Position numbers and translations under genes: made by a program. Below the pieces are notes generated by a model. The model saw only the letters and a program-made list of their open reading frames with translations, searched no databases and was not told the origin of the DNA. From Actinomycetales bacterium (GTDB lineage: Bacteria; Actinomycetota; Actinomycetes; Actinomycetales; Cellulomonadaceae), in contig JAATES010000360.1 in NCBI GenBank assembly GCA_015655615.1, positions 1-10,663 on the forward strand: DNA of 10,663 bases. The letters are read 5' to 3'. Below are positions 1 through 6,637 of this stretch, in pieces (positions within the stretch are counted from its first letter, which is position 1; each line of letters begins with the position of its first letter).

Positions 1-1
1 C

Positions 2-319
2 GCAGCCCTGGCGGTGGCGGTCACGCTGCTCGTGGTGCACAGCGGACGGGGCCTCGTGGTCGGCAGCGTGGGAGAGCCGGCGATCACGTCCGTTCTGGCC
101 GGGGGAGCCTATGATGCCTTCAGCGCTGTGTTCAGCCGCAGCCTTCTGGTCGCGCTGGCCCTCACTGGTGGCCTCGGTGGCCGCCGCGGCGATCCGGGCG
201 AGCACGCGCCACAGGGGATTCTCGGAGCCTCTGACCCCGGCTTCCTCGCTGGGCGGGGGCCTGTCGCCGGTGCCCCGGTGCCCGCCATCTGTCCGCTCTA
301 TCGAGGACGATCTTTGTGA
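2..319 (+). CDS. perM: PerM/DUF6350-type membrane protein, C-terminal end (partial)
   Basis: Only the last 105 residues are present; the gene enters from the left edge in the frame beginning at base 2 and stops at TGA 317-319. The visible part starts inside a hydrophobic helix (AALAVAVTLLVV). It continues through a short loop to a second hydrophobic stretch (SRSLLVALAL) and ends in a Gly/Pro/Arg-rich tail that looks cytoplasmic and disordered. The sequence alone is not diagnostic. The assignment rests on position: in actinobacteria a multi-pass DUF6350/PerM protein, implicated in cell division in mycobacteria, lies directly upstream of purN and purH. Its stop overlaps the purN start (GTGA), so the two are probably co-transcribed and translationally coupled. 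A different polytopic membrane protein cannot be excluded. Confidence 0.6.
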   Translation, partial: AALAVAVTLLVVHSGRGLVVGSVGEPAITSVLAGGAYDAFSAVFSRSLLVALALTGGLGGRRGDPGEHAPQGILGASDPGFLAGRGPVAGAPVPAICPLYRGRSL

Positions 320-975
320 TTGAACGTCGACCCATGACCCCCACCGGCGAGACCGTGCCCACGCGGGCAGACGGCCGCGTGGTCGTGCTGATCTCTGGTG
401 CAGGCTCCAACCTGGCGGCACTGGTGCAGGCGCAGCGGGACGAGGGCTACGCCGCGCGCGTCGTCGCGGTCGTCACCGACAATCCCGCCGCGGGCGGCCT
501 GGAGCATGCACGGAAAGCCGGGATCGCCACGGCCGTCGTGGCACCCTCGGACTTTTCGGACCGCGCCGCCTGGGATGCCGCGCTGGCCGCGACCGTGACG
601 GCCTTCCACCCTGATCTGGTGGTATGCGCGGGCTTCATGCGCATCCTGGGTGGCCCCTTCCTGGAACGCTGGGGCGGCCGCACGATCAACACGCATCCGG
701 CCCTGCTTCCGAGCTTCCCTGGTGCGCACGGCGTACGCGACGCCTTGGCCTACGGAGTCCGCGTGACGGGCTGTACCGTGCATGTGGTCGATGCCGGTGT
801 GGACACCGGGCCGATCATCGCCCAGGGCACGGTGGAGGTGCGGGATGACGATGATGAGGCGTCACTCCATGAGCGGATCAAGGTGGTGGAACGCGCCCTC
901 CTGGTCGAGTGGGTGGGCAGGCTCGCCCACGCGGGCTGGTCTGTCAGCGGGCGCCTGGTCCGGGTAGGCCGCTGA
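316..975 (+). CDS. purN: Phosphoribosylglycinamide formyltransferase (GART), folate-dependent
   Basis: PurN transfers the formyl group of 10-formyl-tetrahydrofolate to GAR, giving FGAR in the cytosolic de novo purine pathway. The 219-residue product opens its fold with VVVLISGAGSNLAALV (residues 22-37), the phosphate-binding strand-loop-helix typical of PurN. Catalytic residues are visible: N125 and H127 in INTHPALLPSFPGAHG, and D163 in GVDTGP, matching E. coli N106, H108 and D144. Length is normal for the family, with about 20 extra N-terminal residues. I chose GTG 316 because GAGGA (303-307) sits 8 bases upstream and the start overlaps the previous stop. ATG 334 is possible but lacks a ribosome-binding site. 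purH follows after 174 bases that carry its own control region. Confidence 0.96.
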   Translation: MIERRPMTPTGETVPTRADGRVVVLISGAGSNLAALVQAQRDEGYAARVVAVVTDNPAAGGLEHARKAGIATAVVAPSDFSDRAAWDAALAATVTAFHPDLVVCAGFMRILGGPFLERWGGRTINTHPALLPSFPGAHGVRDALAYGVRVTGCTVHVVDAGVDTGPIIAQGTVEVRDDDDEASLHERIKVVERALLVEWVGRLAHAGWSVSGRLVRVGR

Positions 976-988
976 GGGCTCCCCACGG

Positions 989-994
989 TAGGCT
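989..994 (+). promoter_or_regulatory. Candidate -10 box for purH
   Basis: TAGGCT fits the actinobacterial TANNNT -10 pattern. A start seven bases downstream would fall at about base 1001, exactly the first base of the riboswitch P1 strand. That coincidence is the main support; no recognisable -35 is seen, and it would overlap the end of purN. If real, purH has its own riboswitch-controlled transcript besides any read-through from purN. This is inference. Confidence 0.45.
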
Positions 995-1000
995 GATCAT

Positions 1001-1079
1001 GGTTCGCGACTGGCGCAGGTGGGACTGACCACCGGGGAGCGGCCGATTCATCGCTAGGGCATGGACCGCCTGGGTGCCC
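1001..1079 (+). promoter_or_regulatory. ZTP (pfl) riboswitch aptamer upstream of purH
   Basis: The sequence carries the conserved elements of the pfl/ZTP riboswitch in order. P1 is GGTTCG (1001-1006) with CGGCC (1040-1044), with one bulged U. The conserved CGACTGGCG follows (1007-1015 region). P2 is GGTGG (1018-1022) with CCACC (1029-1033) around a six-base loop, followed by the invariant GGGGAGCG (1034-1041). P3 is GGGCA (1057-1061) with TGCCC (1075-1079), with the CCGCCTGGG motif (1066-1074) in its loop. The class-defining pseudoknot is available: GGCG (1012-1015) with CGCC (1067-1070). The family binds ZTP/ZMP, the AICAR nucleotides that build up when 10-formyl-folate is short, and usually turns expression on. 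AICAR is the PurH substrate, so the placement makes sense. No U-tract terminator follows, so control of translation is more likely than attenuation. Confidence 0.93.
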
Positions 1080-1136
1080 GGGGCAGACTTCACGCATAGC
1101 AGGGCCGACTCGGCTCGCTGTGACCGTCCGTCTCGC

Positions 1137-1142
1137 AAGGAG
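1137..1142 (+). promoter_or_regulatory. purH: Ribosome-binding site fixing the purH start
   Basis: AAGGAG lies 7 bases before ATG 1150 and is the only good Shine-Dalgarno in the leader, which excludes the upstream in-frame GTG at 1120. The bases just after it (GAACC, 1142-1146) are complementary to the 5' strand of riboswitch P1 (GGTTC, 1001-1005). This is a possible on/off alternative pairing (inference). Confidence 0.85.
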
Positions 1143-1149
1143 AACCCCG

Positions 1150-2772
<1,623 letters not shown>

Positions 2773-2807
2773 CGCGACCCGGTGCCGTCCGCACCCGAGC
2801 GGAGGCG

Positions 2808-4172
2808 CTACCGGTCCCGCGCGGCCTCCTTGAGCGCGCGGGACCCATCGCCCAGCAGTGCGAGGTCGACCGGCACTGGCCCCTGTGCCAGCAGCCGCCG
2901 TGCGCCGGATACCTCGCGCGGGGCGTCGGCACTGAACAGTGCGGCAAGCAGGGGGTGGCCGGATCCGGGGCTGTGACGGATGTAGGCCGCCGACCAGCCG
3001 GTGCGGGGGAGGCTTCGCCATATCACCTCGTCCCCGGGTCGTGGTAGCCCCACCAGTGCCAGGTCATGACCCAACTGGGTCGAGAAGACGTAGGGCGCCG
3101 GGACCGCTGTGGGTTCGAGCCCTAACAGGGCGCGGACGGCCAGCTCGGGGCTGTGGAGTGCGGCCGTCCAGTGCCCTGCCGCGGGTGTGCTCCAGTGGTC
3201 ATCGGGCCGCGCGGCGCAATCGCCGACTGCGTAGACGGCACTGAATCCGGGCACTCGGCCATTCTGGTCGACGTGAATCCGCCCCCGGCCGTCCGTCGGC
3301 AGGGTCCCGTCCAGCCAGCCGGTCGCCGGTCGTGCCCCCACCGCGCTCAGGATCGTGTCGGCGTGCACCGTGGTCCCATCAGCGAGGGTCACGTCATGCT
3401 CGGTGACGGTGGCGACAGCCGTTCCGGTGCGCAGGTCGATGCCGGCCTCCTCGAACCAGGTGCGCAGGCGGGCTCCGACCTCTGTGCCCAGTGCTCCCTG
3501 AAGTGGCTGATCCGCAGCCTCCACGACTGCCACGCGGTGGCCTGCCTGCGCGGCCACCCCGCTCACCTCGGATCCGATCCAGCCGGAGCCGATGACTACC
3601 AGGCCGTACCGCCCCGCTGACGCCGGATGATCCGAATCCGCTGAGCCTCGGCGCAGTCGTGCGCGGAGTTCGTCGGCATCGGCGGAGGTCCCCAGCGTCA
3701 GTGCGCCGTCCCATCCTGGGACCCGAAGCGGCTCACTTCCCACAGCGACGATGACGGCGCGAGCGGCCAGCTGTCGACCGGAGGCCGTCGTGACAGCGCT
3801 CCGGAGGAGTCCGGGAGTCAGCTGCGCGACATCGCGCGGGGCGGGGACGAGCCCGACCACGGGATCCCCCAGGATGACCTCGTCCGCGACCTCGTCCAGG
3901 TCGATGCCGAGGTCTTCTCGATACCACATCGGGGTGCTGCGGCTCAGCAGCTGTTTAGACAACGCGGGCTTGTCGTAGCCGGGGATGGGCTCAGCGCCGA
4001 TGATCACCAGGCGGCCCTGGTAGCCAAGCTCGCGCAGCAGGGCGACGGTCCGCGTGCCCGCCAGGCCGGCGCCGATCACGATGATCGGAGCAGGGCCGGA
4101 CTGCGGGGCGAACGTGGGTGGCCCGGTGGTGGCGGGGGTTGTGAGGCCGGGCGATTCAGGCGGGACGCACAT
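2808..4172 (-). CDS. FAD/NAD(P)-dependent ferredoxin/rubredoxin reductase-type oxidoreductase
   Basis: This 454-residue protein has the two-dinucleotide-fold layout of NAD(P)H-dependent ferredoxin reductases (BphA4/CamA-like), which pass electrons from NAD(P)H through FAD to a small iron-sulfur protein. Visible are the FAD-binding IIVIGAGLAGT (30-40), the family motif GYDKPALSKQLL (65-76), the NAD(P)-binding GSGWIGSEV (195-203), the second FAD motif VYAVGDCA (313-320), and a C-terminal reductase-like domain from about 350. The usual PYFWSDQ-like segment of that domain reads APYVFSTQ. About 28 Pro/Thr-rich residues precede the fold, with no in-frame alternative ATG/GTG among them. No ferredoxin or P450 gene is adjacent, so the partner is unknown. 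A -10 box exactly six bases before the ATG suggests a leaderless mRNA. Another pyridine-nucleotide disulfide-oxidoreductase relative is possible, but no CxxxxC redox motif is seen. Confidence 0.85.
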   Translation of the reverse strand: MCVPPESPGLTTPATTGPPTFAPQSGPAPIIVIGAGLAGTRTVALLRELGYQGRLVIIGAEPIPGYDKPALSKQLLSRSTPMWYREDLGIDLDEVADEVILGDPVVGLVPAPRDVAQLTPGLLRSAVTTASGRQLAARAVIVAVGSEPLRVPGWDGALTLGTSADADELRARLRRGSADSDHPASAGRYGLVVIGSGWIGSEVSGVAAQAGHRVAVVEAADQPLQGALGTEVGARLRTWFEEAGIDLRTGTAVATVTEHDVTLADGTTVHADTILSAVGARPATGWLDGTLPTDGRGRIHVDQNGRVPGFSAVYAVGDCAARPDDHWSTPAAGHWTAALHSPELAVRALLGLEPTAVPAPYVFSTQLGHDLALVGLPRPGDEVIWRSLPRTGWSAAYIRHSPGSGHPLLAALFSADAPREVSGARRLLAQGPVPVDLALLGDGSRALKEAARDR

Positions 4173-4178
4173 GGGACA

Positions 4179-4184
4179 ACGGTA
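4179..4184 (-). promoter_or_regulatory. Candidate -10 box of the oxidoreductase, leaderless transcript
   Basis: Read on the minus strand this is TACCGT, matching TANNNT, and it ends six bases before the ATG at 4172. Transcription would therefore begin at or next to the A of the start codon. No Shine-Dalgarno sequence precedes that ATG, which agrees with a leaderless message. No clear -35 is seen. The box overlaps the oppositely directed box at 4183-4188. Confidence 0.4.
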
Positions 4185-4188
4185 GTCT
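4183..4188 (+). promoter_or_regulatory. Candidate -10 box of the DUF3017 gene
   Basis: TAGTCT matches TANNNT and would place a transcription start near base 4195. GGGAG (4197-4201) then serves as ribosome-binding site for GTG 4208, a very short leader. It shares two bases with the minus-strand box at 4179-4184, so two polymerases could not occupy both at once. No convincing -35 is visible. Confidence 0.4.
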
Positions 4189-4207
4189 GGGCGCGTGGGA
4201 GTCTCCC

Positions 4208-4789
4208 GTGAGTGAGCGCAGTGTCACATCCGTGCCGGCTGGCGAGGAACCAGTGACGACCGTGCGATCGGCCGACCCCTGGCCGGAGCGCCAGGGCATC
4301 GGGCCGGGCACACCTGCCGGAGCTGAACCCGGGGCCTCAGCGGTCTGCGACCCCCTGATCCTCATCCGAGTCGGATCGGACTCCGGCGTCAGCCTCAGTG
4401 GCGCGGACTCCTCGGCTGTCGAGATCACGCAGGTCCCGGATGACGAGGACGCGCTCGTGGCAGACCTGACGCCCCCGCACAACGATCCGTCCGCCACGGC
4501 TGTGCCGACGCACCAGGGGAGCGTCGGATTCCCCGTCGGCTCAGGGGCCGGTCAATGGCTCCTGTTCGGGATCGTGGTCGTGGTCGTGCTGGCGTGCATG
4601 GTGGTGGGGGCCTATCCTGCAGCGATGCTGCTCGCCGCGGTGCTTGCAGGGTGCGGCCTTGCTCGCGCGGTGCTGCCTGGCCGGTGGGTTCCGGCGCTGG
4701 TCAACCGGGGCAAGCCCTTTGACGTGACGATGTGGTGGGTGGGCGCACTGGTGCTTGCGGCGCTCGCCCAGACCGCGCCTCAGTTCTGA
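4208..4789 (+). CDS. DUF3017-family membrane protein with long acidic N-terminus
   Basis: The 193-residue product has about 110 residues of polar, acidic, probably disordered sequence. Three hydrophobic helices follow, at about residues 117-134, 137-154 and 174-188. The motif between helices two and three (RAVLPGRWVPALVNRGKPFDV) is typical of DUF3017, an actinobacterial small membrane-protein family of unknown function often found near purH, folD and mdh. That neighbourhood supports the call, although an oppositely oriented oxidoreductase intervenes here. GTG 4208 is chosen because GGGAG lies six bases upstream. The N-terminal extension looks longer than usual for the family, so a later start is conceivable; the codon pattern gives no way to decide. 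A strong stem-loop 20 bases past the stop ends the transcript. Confidence 0.75.
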   Translation: MSERSVTSVPAGEEPVTTVRSADPWPERQGIGPGTPAGAEPGASAVCDPLILIRVGSDSGVSLSGADSSAVEITQVPDDEDALVADLTPPHNDPSATAVPTHQGSVGFPVGSGAGQWLLFGIVVVVVLACMVVGAYPAAMLLAAVLAGCGLARAVLPGRWVPALVNRGKPFDVTMWWVGALVLAALAQTAPQF

Positions 4790-4808
4790 GCTTGTCTCGG
4801 TCCGCTCA

Positions 4809-4862
4809 GACGCCGCAGGCGCGGTGACCGGCCCGGGAGCTGGCCACCGCGCCTGCGGCGTC
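4809..4862. terminator. Bidirectional stem-loop terminator between convergent genes
   Basis: Arms GACGCCGCAGGCGCGGTG (4809-4826) and its exact complement (4845-4862) form a perfect 18-bp stem. The 18-base spacer can add five further pairs (4828-4832 with 4839-4843) around a CCGGGA loop. It fills the gap between DUF3017 (+) and the aquaporin (-), where a shared terminator is expected. There is no T-run on either side, as is common for terminators in high-GC actinobacteria. Confidence 0.85.
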
Positions 4863-4905
4863 GACGTCTATGTGAAGGAGCAGCCGCCCCGTATGAGGGT
4901 CGGGA

Positions 4906-6159
4906 TCAGGCCTTCTTGCTGTCGTCGTCCGGCTCGGTCGTGTCGGCAGAGTCATCCGAGCCCTCGTCAGACGCCTCAGGGGAGGCCGGCTCCGCTGATT
5001 CCTTGGAGAGGTCCGTGGCCTCGAGAACAGGTGCTGCTGGGGCCTCCGCAGGCACCTCGGCCTCGTCGGCGACCACGGTGTCGTCGGCGACCACCGTGTC
5101 CTCGGCGAGGGCACCTTCCGGCTCGGGGGCCGTCGCAGGCTCGAAGCTCTCAAAGAAGACGGAGTTTGCCTGATTCTGATCACCGGACGCGCCCACGGCG
5201 CCTGGCAGGCCCACTGCCGCCAGGGCGGGCCGCGGGATGGCGAGTGCGAAGCCACGGTAGAACAACGCTGCGATCGCGCCACCGACCAGCGGTGCCACCA
5301 CGAAGACCCACAACTGGCTCCAAGCCCAGCCACCCGCGAAGACGGCGGTGGCGAGGGAACGCGCCGGGTTGATCGAGGCGTTGGTCACGGGGATGGCCAC
5401 TGCGATCACCGCTGCCAGGGTCAGGCCGATGGTGATCGCCTGGAACTTGATGGTCGTGCGCTTATCGGTCACCGCCAGAATGACGCCGACGAACAGGGCG
5501 ACTGCGAATGCCTCCAGCGCGAAGGATGCGCCGAGCTCGAACTTCAGGCCGGACGGCACGGTGACCTGGCCCTGGGCGATCGCGTTGTCGATCTCCGTCG
5601 CCGGGATGCCCTGTCCCTGGTAGTACTCGAACAGCGCCGACCGCGGGGCGGTGTAGGCCGGGGAGTGGGTGCCGAAGCCATTCGACGCGCCCTTGAAGAA
5701 GTCCTTGGCTGTGGATGCGGCGAATCCGGTGCTCTCCTTGAGCGAGCTCGACGAGGGCACCGTGAAGCGCAGCAGGCTCGACGCTGCCACAGCGCCGACG
5801 ATCTGAGCCGCCCAGTACAGCGGGAGGTCGCGCCAGGGGGTCCGGCCGGCCAAGGCGAGCCCGAAGGTCACGGCAGGATTGAAGTGACCGCCGGAGACGT
5901 GGCCGACGGCGCTGATTCCGGCGATGAGTGCGATGCCGAAGGCGAACGCGACCCCTAGCTGCCCGAGCCCGAGCACGCCGGAGTACAGCGCCGCACCGAC
6001 ACCCACGAAGACCAGGATGAATGTTCCGAGGACCTCGGCGCCGATTTTCGCGAGAATGCTCGGACCCGCAGCGGTGGGGGTGGTGTCGGGCACGATCGCG
6101 ACGGGCGCGTCGTACAAAGGTGCAGCCGGCGCGCTGAGCGCGGCAGACTCCTGTGTCAT
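4906..6159 (-). CDS. Aquaporin/MIP channel with enlarged loop C and acidic C-terminal tail
   Basis: This is a membrane channel for water or small uncharged solutes. The 417-residue product is far longer than E. coli AqpZ (about 230). The MIP core has six helices (about 38-59, 66-85, 111-133, 209-230, 240-258, 282-302) and both pore motifs: GGHFNPAVTFG (N94-P95-A96) and NASINPARS (N264-P265-A266-R267). Aligned by eye to AqpZ, the selectivity-filter residues are F74, I252, A261 and R267. The filter histidine of water-specific channels is thus isoleucine, so the substrate cannot be assumed to be water. Loop C between helices 3 and 4 (about 134-208) is some 40 residues longer than in AqpZ, although SNGFGTHSP is retained. 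Residues 305-417 are an acidic, Ala/Pro-rich cytoplasmic tail. AGGAAG (6163-6168, minus strand) lies just before the ATG. Confidence 0.9.
   Translation of the reverse strand: MTQESAALSAPAAPLYDAPVAIVPDTTPTAAGPSILAKIGAEVLGTFILVFVGVGAALYSGVLGLGQLGVAFAFGIALIAGISAVGHVSGGHFNPAVTFGLALAGRTPWRDLPLYWAAQIVGAVAASSLLRFTVPSSSSLKESTGFAASTAKDFFKGASNGFGTHSPAYTAPRSALFEYYQGQGIPATEIDNAIAQGQVTVPSGLKFELGASFALEAFAVALFVGVILAVTDKRTTIKFQAITIGLTLAAVIAVAIPVTNASINPARSLATAVFAGGWAWSQLWVFVVAPLVGGAIAALFYRGFALAIPRPALAAVGLPGAVGASGDQNQANSVFFESFEPATAPEPEGALAEDTVVADDTVVADEAEVPAEAPAAPVLEATDLSKESAEPASPEASDEGSDDSADTTEPDDDSKKA
5063..5098. repeat. Two tandem 18-bp units in the aquaporin tail
   Basis: TCGTCGGCGACCACGGTG (5063-5080) is followed at once by a copy with one mismatch (5081-5098). 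On the minus strand these encode successive DTVVAD-type hexapeptides in the acidic tail. The repeat is in frame and only changes tail length; slippage or duplication is the likely origin. Confidence 0.75.
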
Positions 6160-6331
6160 GGTCTTCCTGTTCCGTCAGGCGCTGAAGGCGCGGTGATAAG
6201 GCGTTGGTGAGGCAAGCGATGAGCGCAGTTCGTACGGCGCACCACCATCTTCACAGCATCCTGCCACTCGCAGCACCGTGAAGTCTGGAGAAGTCCACGT
6301 GAGGAGACTGTGGATTTCCTGGATTCTTGCA

Positions 6332-6361
6332 CCGTTCGCCCGCCGTAGGGCGGTCGAACGG
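6332..6361. repeat. Stem-loop in the divergent intergenic region
   Basis: CCGTTCG (6332-6338) pairs with CGAACGG (6355-6361). After one mismatch, CCGCC (6340-6344) pairs with GGCGG (6349-6353) around a GTAG loop. No T-run follows on either strand. On the minus strand it would lie in the aquaporin leader, about 170 bases before the start codon. It could be a leader structure or a binding site; its function is unknown. Confidence 0.65.
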
Positions 6362-6440
6362 GCCTGTCAGCAGGTGTGGCCTGCTCATGGTCCCGCTCAG
6401 GAGGCACCAGGCGGGGCACCTGTGATCACACCCGGTGTCC

Positions 6441-6446
6441 ATCATA
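6441..6446 (-). promoter_or_regulatory. Candidate -10 box for the aquaporin gene
   Basis: On the minus strand this reads TATGAT, the best -10 match upstream of the aquaporin. A start near base 6434 would give a leader of about 275 bases containing the 6332-6361 and 6369-6385 hairpins. No good -35 lies at the right distance, so the assignment is tentative. Confidence 0.3.
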
Positions 6447-6474
6447 TGAGCCGAGCGGCCTGAGCACCTTGTAC

Positions 6475-6503
6475 TTGCATGTTCATATGCGGACGTCTAG
6501 TCT
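6475..6503 (+). promoter_or_regulatory. Candidate promoter of the lipoprotein/ABC operon
   Basis: TTGCAT (6475-6480) and TAGTCT (6498-6503) are separated by exactly 17 bases, a good sigma-70/HrdB-type pair. A start near 6510 would give a leader of about 128 bases before ATG 6638. The -10 hexamer is the same as that proposed for the DUF3017 gene. Confidence 0.5.
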
Positions 6504-6511
6504 GGCGGCGA

Positions 6512-6525
6512 CGTCATAGTTGACG
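6512..6525. promoter_or_regulatory. Dyad at the predicted operon transcription start
   Basis: CGTCA-TAGT-TGACG is a perfect 5-4-5 inverted repeat a few bases past the predicted start near 6510. That position suits a repressor operator, or a small hairpin at the 5' end of the mRNA. No regulator gene is nearby to suggest the protein. Confidence 0.35.
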
Positions 6526-6637
6526 GCTACCGGGGGTGCAAACAGGGCGTCGCCGCGAGGGGATGATATTCCGGTCGCCCGGTGAGACGCGCTGAGTGTC
6601 GTTCTCGATCCTTTCCTCACATCGGAAGTGACACCGA

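Larger units (their letters stand above)
6160..6637. other. 478-bp divergent intergenic region
   Basis: This space lies between the 5' ends of the aquaporin (-) and lipoprotein (+) genes. No convincing coding sequence is present: the short frames inside it lack family resemblance and good ribosome-binding sites. It holds a candidate promoter for each side (6441-6446 minus; 6475-6503 plus), a 12-pair stem-loop (6332-6361), a smaller hairpin AGCAGG/CCTGCT (6369-6374, 6380-6385), the palindrome TGTGATCACA (6421-6430), a pentamer dyad at 6512-6525, and TCATATG twice (6442-6448, 6483-6489). By eye it is less GC-rich than the flanking genes. Confidence 0.7.

Noticed and set aside
1120..1149. Upstream GTG extension of purH by ten codons
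   Set aside because: AAGGAG at 1137-1142 points to ATG 1150, and the extra codons lie inside the leader and ribosome-binding site; PurH N-termini do not need them.
2788..2803. TCCGC-ACCCGA-GCGGA as a terminator between purH and the oxidoreductase
   Set aside because: Only five pairs with no extension and no T-run. Some termination must occur in this convergent gap, but this hairpin is too weak to assert.
3153..3620. A 155-codon plus-strand open frame inside the oxidoreductase gene
   Set aside because: It lies wholly opposite the clear FAD/NAD(P) enzyme and shows no family motif.
6156..6419. Minus-strand open frame of 87 codons just upstream of the aquaporin
   Set aside because: Its protein is rich in Arg/Pro with no motif and it ends by overlapping the aquaporin start; it may be leader sequence that is open by chance.
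6421..6430. TGTGATCACA as a CRP/GlxR site
   Set aside because: The CRP/GlxR pattern needs six bases between TGTGA and TCACA; here the half-sites abut. It remains a simple palindrome of unknown meaning.
6278..6463. Small plus-strand open frame of 61 codons in the divergent intergenic region
   Set aside because: It has no clear ribosome-binding site and no recognisable feature, and it overlaps the stem-loop at 6332-6361.
6510..6637. Known riboswitch (ydaO/c-di-AMP, cobalamin, c-di-GMP) in the lipoprotein leader
   Set aside because: I looked for the conserved cores of these classes and found no convincing match; only generic GC pairing is present.
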